A stretch of 64,000 nucleotides of DNA from Streptomyces mobaraensis (GTDB lineage Bacteria; Actinomycetota; Actinomycetes; Streptomycetales; Streptomycetaceae). This document shows positions 24,752 through 33,372 of this stretch, in pieces. Within the stretch, counting starts at the first letter, position 1; the number at the start of each line of letters is the position of its first letter. The DNA is taken from NCBI RefSeq assembly GCF_020099395.1, contig NZ_CP083590.1, forward strand, positions 5,518,001 through 5,582,000. The letters run 5' to 3'. The notes under the pieces were generated by a model. The model made no database searches and had not been told where the DNA came from. It was given only the letters and a program-made list of their open reading frames with translations. The translations under genes and the position numbers were made by a program.

Positions 24752-26002
24752 TTGCGTACGGTCCTCGTCACCGGTCCCGGAGGCGCGGGCCGCACCACCG
24801 TCGCCGCGGCCACCGCGCTGGCCGCGGCCCGCGCCGGACGGCGCGTCCTGCTGCTGACCACCGACCCCGGGCCGGCGCCCGGCGCCGTCCTCGGCACCCC
24901 CCTGCCCGACGGCGGCGGCGACGCCCGCCGGCCCTTCACCCCGCCCGTCGAGGCCGCCCCCGGGCTGTGGGCCGCCCGGATCGCCACCGGCGAGCACTTC
25001 ACCGCCCTCGCCGGCGAACTCCAGGAACGCGGCTCCGCCCTCTTCGACCTGCTGGGCGCCGCGCCCCTCGACCCCGAGGAGTTCACCGAACTCCCCGGCG
25101 CCGAACCGCTCGCCCTGCTCGCCGCCCTGCGCGCCGCGCACGCCGACGGGGTCGGCTGGGAGCTGCTCGTCGTCGACATGCCCCCCGGGCACGACACCGT
25201 CCGCCTGCTCGCCCTGCCCGGGCAGCTCCGCCGCTACCTCCGCCGGCTGCTGCCGCCCGAACGGCAGGCCGCCCGCGCCCTGCGCCCGGTGCTCGCCCAG
25301 CTCGCCGGGGTGCCGATGCCCGCCCAGCGGCTCTACGAGCTCGCCGGGCACTGGGACGCGGAACTGGCCGCCGTCCAGGACGTCCTCGACGCGGAGGGCG
25401 CCGACGGCACCGGGGGCACGACCGTCCACCTGGTCGCCGAACCCGGTCCGCTCACCGCCGACGCCCTGCGGACCGTCCGCGCCGGCCTGGCCCTGCACGG
25501 CTGCCGGCTCGGCGCCCTCGTCGCCAACCGGCTGCTGCCGGACGGCGGCGATCCGTGGCTGGCGGGGCGCGGGGAGGCGCAGCGGGCCGCGCTGAAGGGG
25601 CTGTACGAGGAGTACGGCGCCGGGGGCGTGCCCGTCGTCGAACTGCCGCACCTCGGGCGGGACCCGCTGGGCGTCGACGGCTCCGGCGGGCTTGAGGCGC
25701 TGGCCGCGGCCGTCGGGCCCGTCCCCCCTCCGCCGCCGGCGCCGGCCCCCACCGTCGAGGACCGGCTGGCCGACGACAACCTGCTCGTCTGGCGGCTGCC
25801 GCTGCCCGGCGCCGAACGCGACCGGATAGGCCTGGTCCGGCGGGGCGACGAACTCCTCGTCGCCGTCGGCCCGTTCCGCCGCGCGCTGCCCCTGCCGTCC
25901 GCCCTCCGCCGGTGCACGGTCTCCGGCGCGGGGCTGCGCGACGGGGCGCTCTGCGTCCGCTTCACGCCGGATCCGGAGCTCTGGCCGCGGACGGGGGCGT
26001 AA
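24752..26002 (+). CDS. ArsA-like (GET3-type) P-loop ATPase
   Basis: 416 residues from TTG 24752 with CCGGAGG 7 nt upstream. P-loop is LVTGPGGAGRTTVAAATALA near the N-terminus; RVLLLTTDPGPA follows. ELLVVDMPPGHDTVRLL is the switch II-like Walker B, and GALVANRLLP the base-recognition region. The second half shows beta-rich RIGLVRRGDELLVAVGPFRR, as in the C-terminal domain of this group. It lacks the deviant Walker A lysine pattern (GKGGVGKT), having GPGGAGRT instead, so it may not couple to arsenite. Relatives are related to anion-translocating ATPases; target unknown. Confidence 0.85.
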   Translation: MRTVLVTGPGGAGRTTVAAATALAAARAGRRVLLLTTDPGPAPGAVLGTPLPDGGGDARRPFTPPVEAAPGLWAARIATGEHFTALAGELQERGSALFDLLGAAPLDPEEFTELPGAEPLALLAALRAAHADGVGWELLVVDMPPGHDTVRLLALPGQLRRYLRRLLPPERQAARALRPVLAQLAGVPMPAQRLYELAGHWDAELAAVQDVLDAEGADGTGGTTVHLVAEPGPLTADALRTVRAGLALHGCRLGALVANRLLPDGGDPWLAGRGEAQRAALKGLYEEYGAGGVPVVELPHLGRDPLGVDGSGGLEALAAAVGPVPPPPPAPAPTVEDRLADDNLLVWRLPLPGAERDRIGLVRRGDELLVAVGPFRRALPLPSALRRCTVSGAGLRDGALCVRFTPDPELWPRTGA

Positions 26003-26170
26003 GGAGCCCTTCCGGGACCCGTTCCGGCCCCGCCCGGGCCTCGGGCGGCTCCCCGGCAGCCGCCCCCGGCGCCACCGCCCGGGGCACCCCTACGGGTGTG
26101 GGCAGCGCCCTGAACGGCAGGGCCACCTTCGGGTACCGTCGAAGGAAAGAGCCTGCCCCAGGAGTCCGTC

Positions 26171-26674
26171 GTGAACGATGCCACCGAGCGCCCCGCCTCC
26201 CCGACGGGACCCGACCCCGACGCCTGGGAGGCGGCCTGCGCCGAGGACCTCGCCGAGGAGCGTGCCCGCAGGCGGGAGCGGTCCGGGGCGGACCAGGCGC
26301 CCGGCTCCGCCGCCGAGGAGCTGCGCAGGCTCGTCGAGGCGGTCGCCGACAAGGTCGCGTCCTTCCAGCTGCCGCTCGCCGGCGCCGCCGCCCAGGGGGC
26401 CGTGCAGCAGGTCGTCGAGCGGGCCAAGGCCGTCGTCGAGCCCGTCATCGAACGCAACCCGGACGTCTTCGACCACCTCGCGTCGGCCGGTTCCGAGCTG
26501 ATGGCCGCCTACCGGGCCGCCGTCAAGGGCCAGGAGCAGCGGTGGACGCGGAGCGCCGCCGAGGACCGCCCGGCGGGCGGCGGCCCGGCCGGGGACCGCG
26601 ACGGCAAGGGCGACGGCGGCAAGGGCGAAGGCGGCGAGGCCGCGGGCGGCACCGAGCGCATCGACCTCGACTGA
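26171..26674 (+). CDS. DUF5304-type hypothetical protein
   Basis: 167 residues, GTG start. The N-terminus is acidic (DAWEAACAEDLAEERARRRE). The core is a hydrophobic-spaced helical stretch (AAEELRRLVEAVADKVASFQ, AAAQGAVQQVVERAKAVVEPV, DHLASAGSELMAAYRAAVK). The C-terminal third is Gly/Asp/Lys-rich and probably disordered. A TACCGT at 26135-26140 could be a -10 for it. The family is conserved directly before glucokinase in Streptomyces. No function is known. Confidence 0.75.
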   Translation: MNDATERPASPTGPDPDAWEAACAEDLAEERARRRERSGADQAPGSAAEELRRLVEAVADKVASFQLPLAGAAAQGAVQQVVERAKAVVEPVIERNPDVFDHLASAGSELMAAYRAAVKGQEQRWTRSAAEDRPAGGGPAGDRDGKGDGGKGEGGEAAGGTERIDLD

Positions 26675-26791
26675 GCCTCTCAACCCCCTCCGGCCCACCG
26701 TCCCCCGTCCGGCGACCGCCACGGGCCGGGGCGCTCTCCGGCTCCGGTACGGTTGGTCGCGGCGGGGATCGAGCGAAAAACTGAGGGACAC

Positions 26792-27733
26792 ATGGGACTC
26801 ACCATCGGCGTCGACATCGGCGGCACGAAGATCGCGGCCGGAGTGGTGGACGAAGAGGGTTCGATCCTCGCGACATGCAAGGTGCCGACCCCGGACACCC
26901 CCGAAGGGGTCATCGACGCCATCGCCGACGCGGTGCGCACCGTCAGTGCCGACCACGAGATCGAGGCCGTCGGCATCGGCGCCGCCGGCTACGTGGACGA
27001 CAAGCGGGCCACCGTCCTCTTCGCCCCCAACATCAACTGGCGGCACGAGGCGCTCAAGGACAAGGTCGAGCAGCGCGTCGGCCTCCCCGTCGTCGTCGAG
27101 AACGACGCCAACGCCGCCGCCTGGGGCGAGTACCGCTTCGGCGCCGGCCAGGGCCACGACGACGTCATCTGCATCACCCTGGGCACCGGCCTGGGCGGCG
27201 GCATCATCATCGGCAACAAGCTGCGCCGGGGCCGCTTCGGCGTCGCCGCCGAGTTCGGCCACATCCGCGTCGTCCCCGACGGCCTGCTGTGCGGCTGCGG
27301 CAGCCAGGGCTGCTGGGAGCAGTACGCGTCCGGCCGCGCCCTGGTCCGCTACGCCCGCCAGCGCGCCCACGCCACCCCCGAGAACGCCACGGTCCTGCTG
27401 GGCCTCGGCGACGGCACCCCCGAGGGCATCGAGGGCAAGCACATCAGCCTGGCCGCCCGGCAGGGCGACCCGGTGGCCGTCGACTCCTTCCGCGAGCTGG
27501 CCCGCTGGGTCGGCGCCGGCCTCGCCGACCTGGCGTCGCTGTTCGACCCGTCGGCGTTCATCGTCGGCGGCGGCCTCTCGGACGAGGGCGACCTGGTCCT
27601 CGACCCCATCCGCAAGTCCTTCCGCCGCTGGCTCGTCGGCGGCAAGTGGCGCCCGCACGCGCAGGTGCTCGCCGCGCAGCTGGGCGGCAAGGCGGGGCTG
27701 GTGGGGGCCGCGGACCTGGCCCGCCAGGGCTGA
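26792..27733 (+). CDS. glkA: ROK-family glucokinase
   Basis: 313 residues from ATG 26792 with GAGGGA at the right spacing; the longer frame upstream lacks homology. ATP-binding phosphate loop MGLTIGVDIGGTKIAAGVV; sugar-binding VVENDANAAAWGEYRFGAG; ROK signature and zinc motif CGCGSQGCWEQYASG (three Cys plus His at GHIRVV). It phosphorylates glucose to glucose-6-phosphate. In Streptomyces the glkA product also mediates carbon catabolite repression. Length matches S. coelicolor GlkA (about 317). It lies in an operon-like order after the DUF5304 gene. Confidence 0.95.
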   Translation: MGLTIGVDIGGTKIAAGVVDEEGSILATCKVPTPDTPEGVIDAIADAVRTVSADHEIEAVGIGAAGYVDDKRATVLFAPNINWRHEALKDKVEQRVGLPVVVENDANAAAWGEYRFGAGQGHDDVICITLGTGLGGGIIIGNKLRRGRFGVAAEFGHIRVVPDGLLCGCGSQGCWEQYASGRALVRYARQRAHATPENATVLLGLGDGTPEGIEGKHISLAARQGDPVAVDSFRELARWVGAGLADLASLFDPSAFIVGGGLSDEGDLVLDPIRKSFRRWLVGGKWRPHAQVLAAQLGGKAGLVGAADLARQG

Positions 27734-27829
27734 CGGCGGGCAAGGCCGACGGCGGAACGGCGGGGCCCGCACGGTAGGGTCCGCAGAGCTTGATCGTCTG
27801 AAGGACGGATCTCTCTCAGCGGAGGGCTC

Positions 27830-28582
27830 ATGCTCGCGGACCTGCCGGAATCCTCGACCGAAGCGGACGCCTCCGTGGTCCGCGTGCTCAGCTACAACAT
27901 CCGCTCCATGCGGGACGACGTGGGGGCGCTGGCCCGGGTGATCCGGGCCTGCGCCCCCGACGTCGTCTGTGTGCAGGAGGCGCCCCGGTTCTTCCGATGG
28001 CGCAAGGCGGCGGCGCGGCTCGCCCGGGCGTCCGGTCTGGTGTACGTGACCGGTGGGGCCACCGCCTCCGGGCCGATGATCCTCTCCACCCTCCGGCCGC
28101 ATGTCGAGCACGCCGAGGACGTGCTGCTGCCGCGAACCCCCGGGCTGCACCAGCGCGGGCTCGCGACCGCCGTCCTGCGGTTCGGGCGGGCCCGGCTCGG
28201 CGTCGTTAGCTGCCATCTGAGCATCCGGGACGAGGAGCGGTACGCGCAGGGGCGGTTGCTCCTGGAGCGGGTGGCTGCTCTGGGCGTGCCGCACGCCGTC
28301 GTCGCCGGAGACCTGAACGACCGGCCCGACGGACGGACGTTCGGGCTGCTGGCGGGGGAGTTGCAGGACGGGTGGGCCGTGAAGCCGTGGGGGCGGGAGC
28401 ACACGACGCGGCTGGGGGATCCGTTGCAGCGGATCGACGCGGTGTTCGCCACGGGCGGGGTGGAGGTGCTCGGGTGCGGGGTGCCCATGGGGTTGCCCGG
28501 GGTGAGTGAGGCTGATCTGCGGGCGGCGACGGATCATCTGCCGGTGCTCGCGGCACTGCGGGTGCCGGCGGAGCCGGCGTAG
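27830..28582 (+). CDS. Endonuclease/exonuclease/phosphatase family protein
   Basis: 250 residues from ATG 27830. Signature of the EEP fold: VLSYNIRSMRDD (catalytic Asn), VVCVQEAPRF (Glu), GVVSCHLSIR, VVAGDLNDRPDG (Asp and Asn), and ATDHLPVLAAL (Asp-His). It is a metal-dependent phosphodiesterase or phosphatase. Which substrate (DNA, sphingolipid or inositol-like) is unknown. TAGGGT at 27774-27779 is a candidate -10 for it. Confidence 0.88.
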   Translation: MLADLPESSTEADASVVRVLSYNIRSMRDDVGALARVIRACAPDVVCVQEAPRFFRWRKAAARLARASGLVYVTGGATASGPMILSTLRPHVEHAEDVLLPRTPGLHQRGLATAVLRFGRARLGVVSCHLSIRDEERYAQGRLLLERVAALGVPHAVVAGDLNDRPDGRTFGLLAGELQDGWAVKPWGREHTTRLGDPLQRIDAVFATGGVEVLGCGVPMGLPGVSEADLRAATDHLPVLAALRVPAEPA

Positions 28583-28690
28583 TGGGTCGCCCCGGCCCCG
28601 CCCTTTCACCGTTTCCTGGGGGCTGCGCCCCCAGACCTCCGCTTTCGCGGCTTCGCCGCTCGTCCTCAAACGCCGGACGGGCTGAAGCGT
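28583..28690. repeat. GC-rich intergenic repeat, copy 3 (half element)
   Basis: Follows the phosphatase-family gene, before the convergent chaplin-like gene. It has the consensus CGTCCTCAAACGCCGGACGGG ending at about 28682, but not the complementary right arm. Upstream CCGTTTCCTGGGGGCTGCGCC is shared with the other copies. A truncated copy. Confidence 0.8.
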
Positions 28691-28710
28691 GCGCCCGGGC
28701 GCACACTCGG

Positions 28711-29019
28711 CTACACCTCCCCGCCCGTCAGAGTGCCGACGGCGTCGACCCCGAACCCCTCGTGCAGGGCGGTCGGCAGTCCCAGCGAGCCGCACTGGTT
28801 CGCCGGGCCGCCGATGGGCAGCGCGACGCCCAAGGCGCTGGCGGCGCCGCTGCCCCGCCGCGTGGTGCTGTCGGCGCGAGGGCCGCCGTGCTCGGCGCAG
28901 GCGTTGCCGACGGTCGCGTTGCCGAAGCCGACGACCGAGGTGGCGCTCGCGGGCGTCGCGGTGGTGAGGGTACCGGCGGCGGCGAGGAACGTCGCGCCGA
29001 GGGCATGGAGGCGTTTCAT
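28711..29019 (-). CDS. Small secreted chaplin-like protein
   Basis: 102 residues, ATG start. A Sec signal peptide (MKRLHALGATFLAAAGTLTT, cleaved near ASA) leaves about 75 residues. The mature part contains SVVGFGNATVGNACAEHG and GAASALGVALPIGGPANQCG, which resembles the chaplin pattern VVGxGNxxxxNxCxxHG and SGxxxxLPxxxPxNxCG including the two Cys. Chaplins are amyloid-like surface proteins that coat aerial hyphae. The order and the tail (ALHEGFGVDAVGTLTGGEV) differ from typical chaplin domains, and no cell-wall LPXTG signal is present, so it would be a short type if a chaplin at all. No rodlin neighbour. Confidence 0.5.
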   Translation of the reverse strand: MKRLHALGATFLAAAGTLTTATPASATSVVGFGNATVGNACAEHGGPRADSTTRRGSGAASALGVALPIGGPANQCGSLGLPTALHEGFGVDAVGTLTGGEV

Positions 29020-29065
29020 GCACCTACCAACGTGTGACGGGTGCGGCGGACACGGGGGCCGGGAC

Positions 29066-29602
29066 TCACACCACCGCGCCGCGCCCCGGGTCGTCCTCGT
29101 CCTCGTCCCCGTCCCGCATGCGCAGCACCAGGGTGGCGAAGCCGCCGAGGAAGCCGCCGATGCCCAGGGTGGTGATCCACCAGGTCAGTTCCTGCCGCAG
29201 CAGCACCATGATGAGCAGGAGCAGCGGGCCGCCGAGGACGGCGATCCAGGCGAAGCGGGAGGTGACGTCACCGGTGGGGAGGGGCGGGGGCTCCGGGGGG
29301 ATGAAGTGGCCCTCGTCGTCGTCCTCGTCCATGGGCTCGGGGGCGGGGGCGTCGCGGGGGCCGACGCCCGGGGCGTAGACGATGAAGCCGCCCGGGCGGC
29401 CGGACGGCGGCGCCGCGGGGGCGGTCGGCGCCGGGGGCGGCTCCGGCGCCGTGGGGCGCTCGTCGTCGCCCGTCGCGGGCCAGCGGCCCTTCTCCGGGTC
29501 GGGCTGCTCGCCGTAGGCGGCGACGAGCTCCGCCCAGGCGGCGTCCTCGTCCAGCGGGTCGCGGCTGTCGTCGCGGTCGTGGCCCGCGTCGCGCTCAGCC
29601 AC
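29066..29602 (-). CDS. Membrane protein with Pro/Asp-rich cytoplasmic N-terminus
   Basis: 178 residues, GTG start. The first about 125 residues are acidic and Pro/Ala-rich, probably disordered ([37 protein letters not shown]). Two hydrophobic segments follow: FAWIAVLGGPLLLLIMVLL and WWITTLGIGGFLGGFATLVL. A charged tail ends it. It overlaps the start of the adjoining hydrolase gene's stop by 8 bp, so the two are translated from one mRNA. No known domain recognised. Confidence 0.72.
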   Translation of the reverse strand: MAERDAGHDRDDSRDPLDEDAAWAELVAAYGEQPDPEKGRWPATGDDERPTAPEPPPAPTAPAAPPSGRPGGFIVYAPGVGPRDAPAPEPMDEDDDEGHFIPPEPPPLPTGDVTSRFAWIAVLGGPLLLLIMVLLRQELTWWITTLGIGGFLGGFATLVLRMRDGDEDEDDPGRGAVV

Positions 29603-30458
29603 GGGAGGCCGTCCCCTGTGGGGCGGTGCCCGGCGTGGTGCTCCCCTGTGCGGCGTTCCCCTGCGTGGTGTTCCCCTGCCGGGTGAGACGGGTGATGAAC
29701 GCGTGCGTGTCCTCGAAGACCGCGGGGGCGTCGTGGTCCAGGGTGGCCACGTGGTAACTGCGCTCCAGGAGCCGCTCCGTGACGTCCCGGGAGGAGACCC
29801 GGGCCAGGATGCGGGCGGAGTCGGCCGGCGGGACGACGTGGTCCTCCGGGCTGTGCATCAGCAGCAACGGCTGGGTGACCTGGGGCAGTTCGCGGTCCAC
29901 GAGCTGGAGGAAGCGGTGGAAGGAGTAGGCGGCGTGCAGCGGGACCCGGTCGTATCCCACCTCCCGGCAGCCGGGCTTGGCGATGTCGCTGGCGATGCCG
30001 GCCGTCGTCGGGACGAGGTGGCGCAGCAGCGGCAGCGCCTTGACGCCGAGGCCGTGGACCTTGTTCGCGGGGTTGACGAGGGCGACGCCGGAGACCGCGT
30101 CCCCGTGCCGGGCCGCGAGCCGCAGGGCCAGCGCGCCGCCCATGGACAGCCCGCAGACGAAGACCTGCGCGCAGCGCTCGCGCAGGGCCCGCAGTTCGCG
30201 GTCGACCTCGGCGTACCAGTCCTGCCAGCCGGTGATCTGCATGTCCTGCCAGCGGGTGCCGTGCCCCGGCAGCAGGGGGAGCGAGACGGTCAGGCCGCGC
30301 TCGGCGAGGTGGTCGGCCCAGGGCCGTACGGACTGCGGGGAACCGGTGAAGCCGTGGCAGACGAGCACGCCGACCTCTCCGCCGTCATGGCGGAACGGCT
30401 CGGCGCCGGGGAGGAGCGGCACCGGGATCTCCGATCGATGGAGCGTGACCGCGGGCAC
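29595..30458 (-). CDS. Alpha/beta hydrolase, Est30/monoacylglycerol-lipase type
   Basis: 287 residues, GTG start. Carboxylesterase signatures: VGVLVCHGFTGSP (oxyanion), FVCGLSMGGALALRLAARHG with the nucleophilic Ser, LMHSPEDHVVPP (Asp) and SYHVATLDHD (His). Active site fits Est30-like esterases for medium-chain acyl esters. The last about 25 residues are imperfect QGNTT/QGNAA/QGSTT repeats from a 15-bp tandem repeat at 29615-29680. First gene of a two-gene operon with the small membrane protein. Divergent from plsC. Confidence 0.88.
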   Translation of the reverse strand: MPAVTLHRSEIPVPLLPGAEPFRHDGGEVGVLVCHGFTGSPQSVRPWADHLAERGLTVSLPLLPGHGTRWQDMQITGWQDWYAEVDRELRALRERCAQVFVCGLSMGGALALRLAARHGDAVSGVALVNPANKVHGLGVKALPLLRHLVPTTAGIASDIAKPGCREVGYDRVPLHAAYSFHRFLQLVDRELPQVTQPLLLMHSPEDHVVPPADSARILARVSSRDVTERLLERSYHVATLDHDAPAVFEDTHAFITRLTRQGNTTQGNAAQGSTTPGTAPQGTASRG

Positions 30459-30566
30459 GACGCGCGGCGGCCGCGGAAGGACAGGGTCTGTCCCTCAGCC
30501 TACGCGGAGCGCCGCACGGCGGGTAGGCGGGTTAAGGTCTCCTCGTCACACACAGGAGGTTCTCGG

Positions 30567-31352
30567 TTGTTCTACGGCGCTATGAAGCTGTCCATCGGCG
30601 GGTCGCTGAAGCTTGCCTTCCGGCCCTGGGTGGAGGGTTTGGAGAACGTGCCCGCCGAGGGGCCCGCGATCCTCGCGAGCAACCACCTGTCGTTCTCGGA
30701 CTCCTTCTTCCTTCCCGCGGTCCTGCCCCGGAAGATCACGTTCATCGCGAAGCAGGAGTACTTCACCTCCCCCGGGGTCAAGGGGAAGCTGACGGCCGCC
30801 TTCTTCAAGGGCGTCGGCCAGCTCCCGGTGGACCGCTCCGGCGCCCGCGGCGCGGGCGAGGCGGCCATCAAGAGCGGCATCGAGGTGCTGGAGCGCGGTG
30901 AGCTCTTCGGCATCTACCCCGAGGGCACCCGGTCCCCCGACGGCCGCCTCTACCGGGGCAAGCCGGGCGGCCTGGCCCGGGTGGCGCTGGCCACCGGGGC
31001 GCCGGTGATCCCCGTCGCGATGATCGACACGGAGAAGATCCAGCCGCCCGGCAAGGTGGTGCCCAAGCTGATGCGGCCCGGCATCCGGATCGGCAAGCCG
31101 CTGGACTTCAGCCGCTACCACGGCATGGATGGCGACCGCTTCATCCTCCGCTCGGTGACCGACGAGGTCATGTACGAGATCATGAAGCTCTCCGGCCAGG
31201 AGTACGTGGACATCTACGCGACGGCCGCCAAGCGGCAGATCGCCGAGGCCGCGAAGAAGAAGGCCGAGGAGGAGAAGGAGGCCGAGAAGGCCGCCAAGGC
31301 CGCCGGTCTCGACCAGCCGGCGGAGCAGCGGAAGCGGCGCCGGAGCGAGTAG
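30567..31352 (+). CDS. 1-acyl-sn-glycerol-3-phosphate acyltransferase (PlsC family)
   Basis: 261 residues from TTG 30567 (LFYGAMKLSIGGSLK), with a full AGGAGG at 30554-30559. The frame upstream is open but unrelated. Acyltransferase motifs: ILASNHLSFSDSFFLPAVLP has the HxxxxD catalytic pair as NHLSFSD; LFGIYPEGTRSPDG is the FPEGTRS-type glycerol-phosphate site; VIPVAMIDTEK follows. The C-terminal 50 residues are a charged helix (KKKAEEEKEAEKAAKA). Adds the second acyl chain to lysophosphatidic acid at the membrane. TAAGGT at 30533-30538 is a possible -10. Confidence 0.9.
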   Translation: MFYGAMKLSIGGSLKLAFRPWVEGLENVPAEGPAILASNHLSFSDSFFLPAVLPRKITFIAKQEYFTSPGVKGKLTAAFFKGVGQLPVDRSGARGAGEAAIKSGIEVLERGELFGIYPEGTRSPDGRLYRGKPGGLARVALATGAPVIPVAMIDTEKIQPPGKVVPKLMRPGIRIGKPLDFSRYHGMDGDRFILRSVTDEVMYEIMKLSGQEYVDIYATAAKRQIAEAAKKKAEEEKEAEKAAKAAGLDQPAEQRKRRRSE

Positions 31353-31383
31353 CGGGGACGGGAAGAGGGAGAGCGGGCGGGGG

Positions 31384-32628
31384 ATGTCGGGCGGCGGGGG
31401 TACGGGGCGTTCGGGCGGCCGGGTACGCATGTCGGTGGAGCTGCCGCTGTGGCGGGCGCTCACCGGGTACCGGATCGTCACCCTCTGCTACGCGCTCGTC
31501 CTCTTCGTCCCGGCGTACCACGAGTACGCCCACCCGCTCGGTGCCGCGCTCTACATGGGCGTACTCACCCTGTGGACGCTGCTCACCTGGAACCGCGTCT
31601 CCTCCGCCGAACGCTGTACCCGGCGCTTCCTCGTCGCCGACCTCGCCGTCGCGCTGAGCGGCATCCTGCTCACCGGCGTGCTGGACACCCGGTTCCGGAT
31701 CGAGGACGGCGCCGCCACCCTCCCGTCCGTCTGGACCGCCGGCGCGGTCCTCGGCTGCGCCATCAAGGGCGGCTGGCGGTGGGCGGCCGGCGCCGCCACC
31801 CTCGTCGCCCTCGCCAACGCGATCGAACGCGAGGGGCTGCCCCGCGACACCCTCCACGACGTCCTGCTGGTCTGGGTCGCCAGCATCGCCATCGGCTACG
31901 TCGTCGAGGTCGCCCGCGTCAGCGAGCGCACCCTCGCCCGGGCGTTGCGGATCGAGGCGGCCAACCGCGAGCGCGAACGGCTGGCCCGCGACATCCACGA
32001 CAGCGTCCTCCAGGTGCTGGCCATGGTCCAGCGCCGGGGCGCCGCCCTCGGCGGCGAGGCCGCCGAACTGGGCCGGATGGCGGGTGAGCAGGAGATCGCG
32101 CTGCGCACCCTGGTCGCCGGCGGCCTGGTGCCGCCACGCCGGCCGCAGGAACGCTGGGGCGCCCAGCCCGCCGAGACCCCGGCCGAACCCCTGCCCGTCC
32201 CCGCCGCCCGCCCGCCCGAGGGCCCCTGCGACCTGCGGGCGCTCCTCGCCCCCTACGCCGGTCCCGCGGTGACCTTCTCCGCGCCCGGCACCCCCGTCCT
32301 GCTGGAGTCGGCCGCCGCCGCCGAACTCGCCGCCGCCGTCGGCGCCGCCCTTGACAACGTCGAACGGCACGCGGGCGAGGACGCCCGGGCCTGGATCCTC
32401 GTCGAGGACGAGCCCGGCCAGGTGATCGTCAGCGTGCGCGACGACGGCCCCGGCATCCCCGAGGGCCGGCTGGCCGACGCGGAACGGGAGGGGCGCATGG
32501 GCGTCGCCCTGTCCATCCGCGGGCGCCTCCGCGACCTCGGGGGCACGGCGGAACTGGTCTCGGTGCCCGGCCAGGGCACGGAGGTCGAACTGACGGTCCC
32601 ACGTGTCCTGCGAAAGAGTGAGGTGTGA
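31384..32628 (+). CDS. macS: MacS-type sensor histidine kinase
   Basis: 414 residues. N-terminal sensor with five or six membrane helices (IVTLCYALVLFVP, AALYMGVLTLWTLL, FLVADLAVALSGILL, SVWTAGAVLGCAI, VLLVWVASIAIGYVV) fits the DUF5931/MacS domain. H-box RERERLARDIHDSVLQVLAMV with phospho-acceptor His; then a Pro-rich insert, N-box LDNVERHAGEDA and G box VRDDGPGIPEGRL and GLAL-like MGVALSIRGR. MacRS of S. coelicolor controls morphogenetic membrane protein genes (established). The pair here overlaps at TGATG. Symbol by homology. Confidence 0.9.
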   Translation: MSGGGGTGRSGGRVRMSVELPLWRALTGYRIVTLCYALVLFVPAYHEYAHPLGAALYMGVLTLWTLLTWNRVSSAERCTRRFLVADLAVALSGILLTGVLDTRFRIEDGAATLPSVWTAGAVLGCAIKGGWRWAAGAATLVALANAIEREGLPRDTLHDVLLVWVASIAIGYVVEVARVSERTLARALRIEAANRERERLARDIHDSVLQVLAMVQRRGAALGGEAAELGRMAGEQEIALRTLVAGGLVPPRRPQERWGAQPAETPAEPLPVPAARPPEGPCDLRALLAPYAGPAVTFSAPGTPVLLESAAAAELAAAVGAALDNVERHAGEDARAWILVEDEPGQVIVSVRDDGPGIPEGRLADAEREGRMGVALSIRGRLRDLGGTAELVSVPGQGTEVELTVPRVLRKSEV

Positions 32629-33317
32629 TGACGGTCGCCGCGGAACAGGCCGTGAAGGTGATGGTGGTCGACGACCACCCGATGTGGCGCGACGCCGTCG
32701 CCCGGGACCTCGCCGCCGCCGGATTCGACGTGGTCGCCACCGCGGGCGACGGCCCCCAGGCCGTCCGCCGCGCCCGCGCCGCCGCCCCCGACGTCCTCGT
32801 CCTCGACCTCAACCTGCCCGGCCTGCCCGGCGTCGCCGTCTGCAAGGAACTCGTCGGCGAGAACCCCGCGCTGCGCGTCCTCGTCCTCTCCGCGAGCGGC
32901 GAGCACGCCGACGTCCTGGAGGCCGTGAAGTCCGGCGCCACCGGCTACCTGGTCAAGTCCGCCAGCACCGAGGAGCTGCTCGCCGCCGTCCGCAGCACCG
33001 CCGCCGGCGACCCCGTCTTCACCCCCGGCCTGGCCGGGCTCGTCCTCGGCGAGTACCGGCGCCTCGCCGCCGAACCCGCCCCCACCGCGCCCGCCTCCGG
33101 GCCCTCCGCCCCGGAGGCGCCCCGGCTCACCGACCGCGAGACCCAGGTGCTCCGGCTCGTCGCCAAGGGCCTCTCCTACAAGCAGATCGCCGAACGGCTG
33201 GTTATTTCCCACCGGACGGTGCAGAACCATGTGCAGAACACCTTGGGCAAGCTCCAGCTGCACAACCGGGTGGAGCTCGTCCGCTACGCCATAGAGCGAG
33301 GTCTCGACGACGCCTGA
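32628..33317 (+). CDS. macR: LuxR-type response regulator, MacR-like
   Basis: 229 residues from ATG 32628, whose A is the last base of the kinase stop (TGATG); the GTG at 32625 would add one residue. Receiver: VMVVDDHPMWRDAV (acidic pocket), phospho-acceptor Asp in VLVLDLNLPG, Lys in GATGYLVKSAS. An acidic/Pro linker (about 140-160) is followed by a LuxR helix-turn-helix LTDRETQVLRLVAKGLSYKQ and HRTVQNHVQNTLGKLQLHNR. Partner of the kinase just upstream. Known S. coelicolor MacR binds sites in promoters of membrane-protein genes. Confidence 0.92.
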   Translation: MTVAAEQAVKVMVVDDHPMWRDAVARDLAAAGFDVVATAGDGPQAVRRARAAAPDVLVLDLNLPGLPGVAVCKELVGENPALRVLVLSASGEHADVLEAVKSGATGYLVKSASTEELLAAVRSTAAGDPVFTPGLAGLVLGEYRRLAAEPAPTAPASGPSAPEAPRLTDRETQVLRLVAKGLSYKQIAERLVISHRTVQNHVQNTLGKLQLHNRVELVRYAIERGLDDA

Positions 33318-33372
33318 GCCACCGGTCTCCCGCGGCCGGGCGGTCGTCCCGGCTGGAGGGAAGGTGTGCGTC

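Noticed and set aside
29703..30566. Longer start for the PlsC-like acyltransferase
   Set aside because: The upstream open frame is antisense to the esterase gene; the AGGAGG and TTG at 30567 give the family N-terminus.
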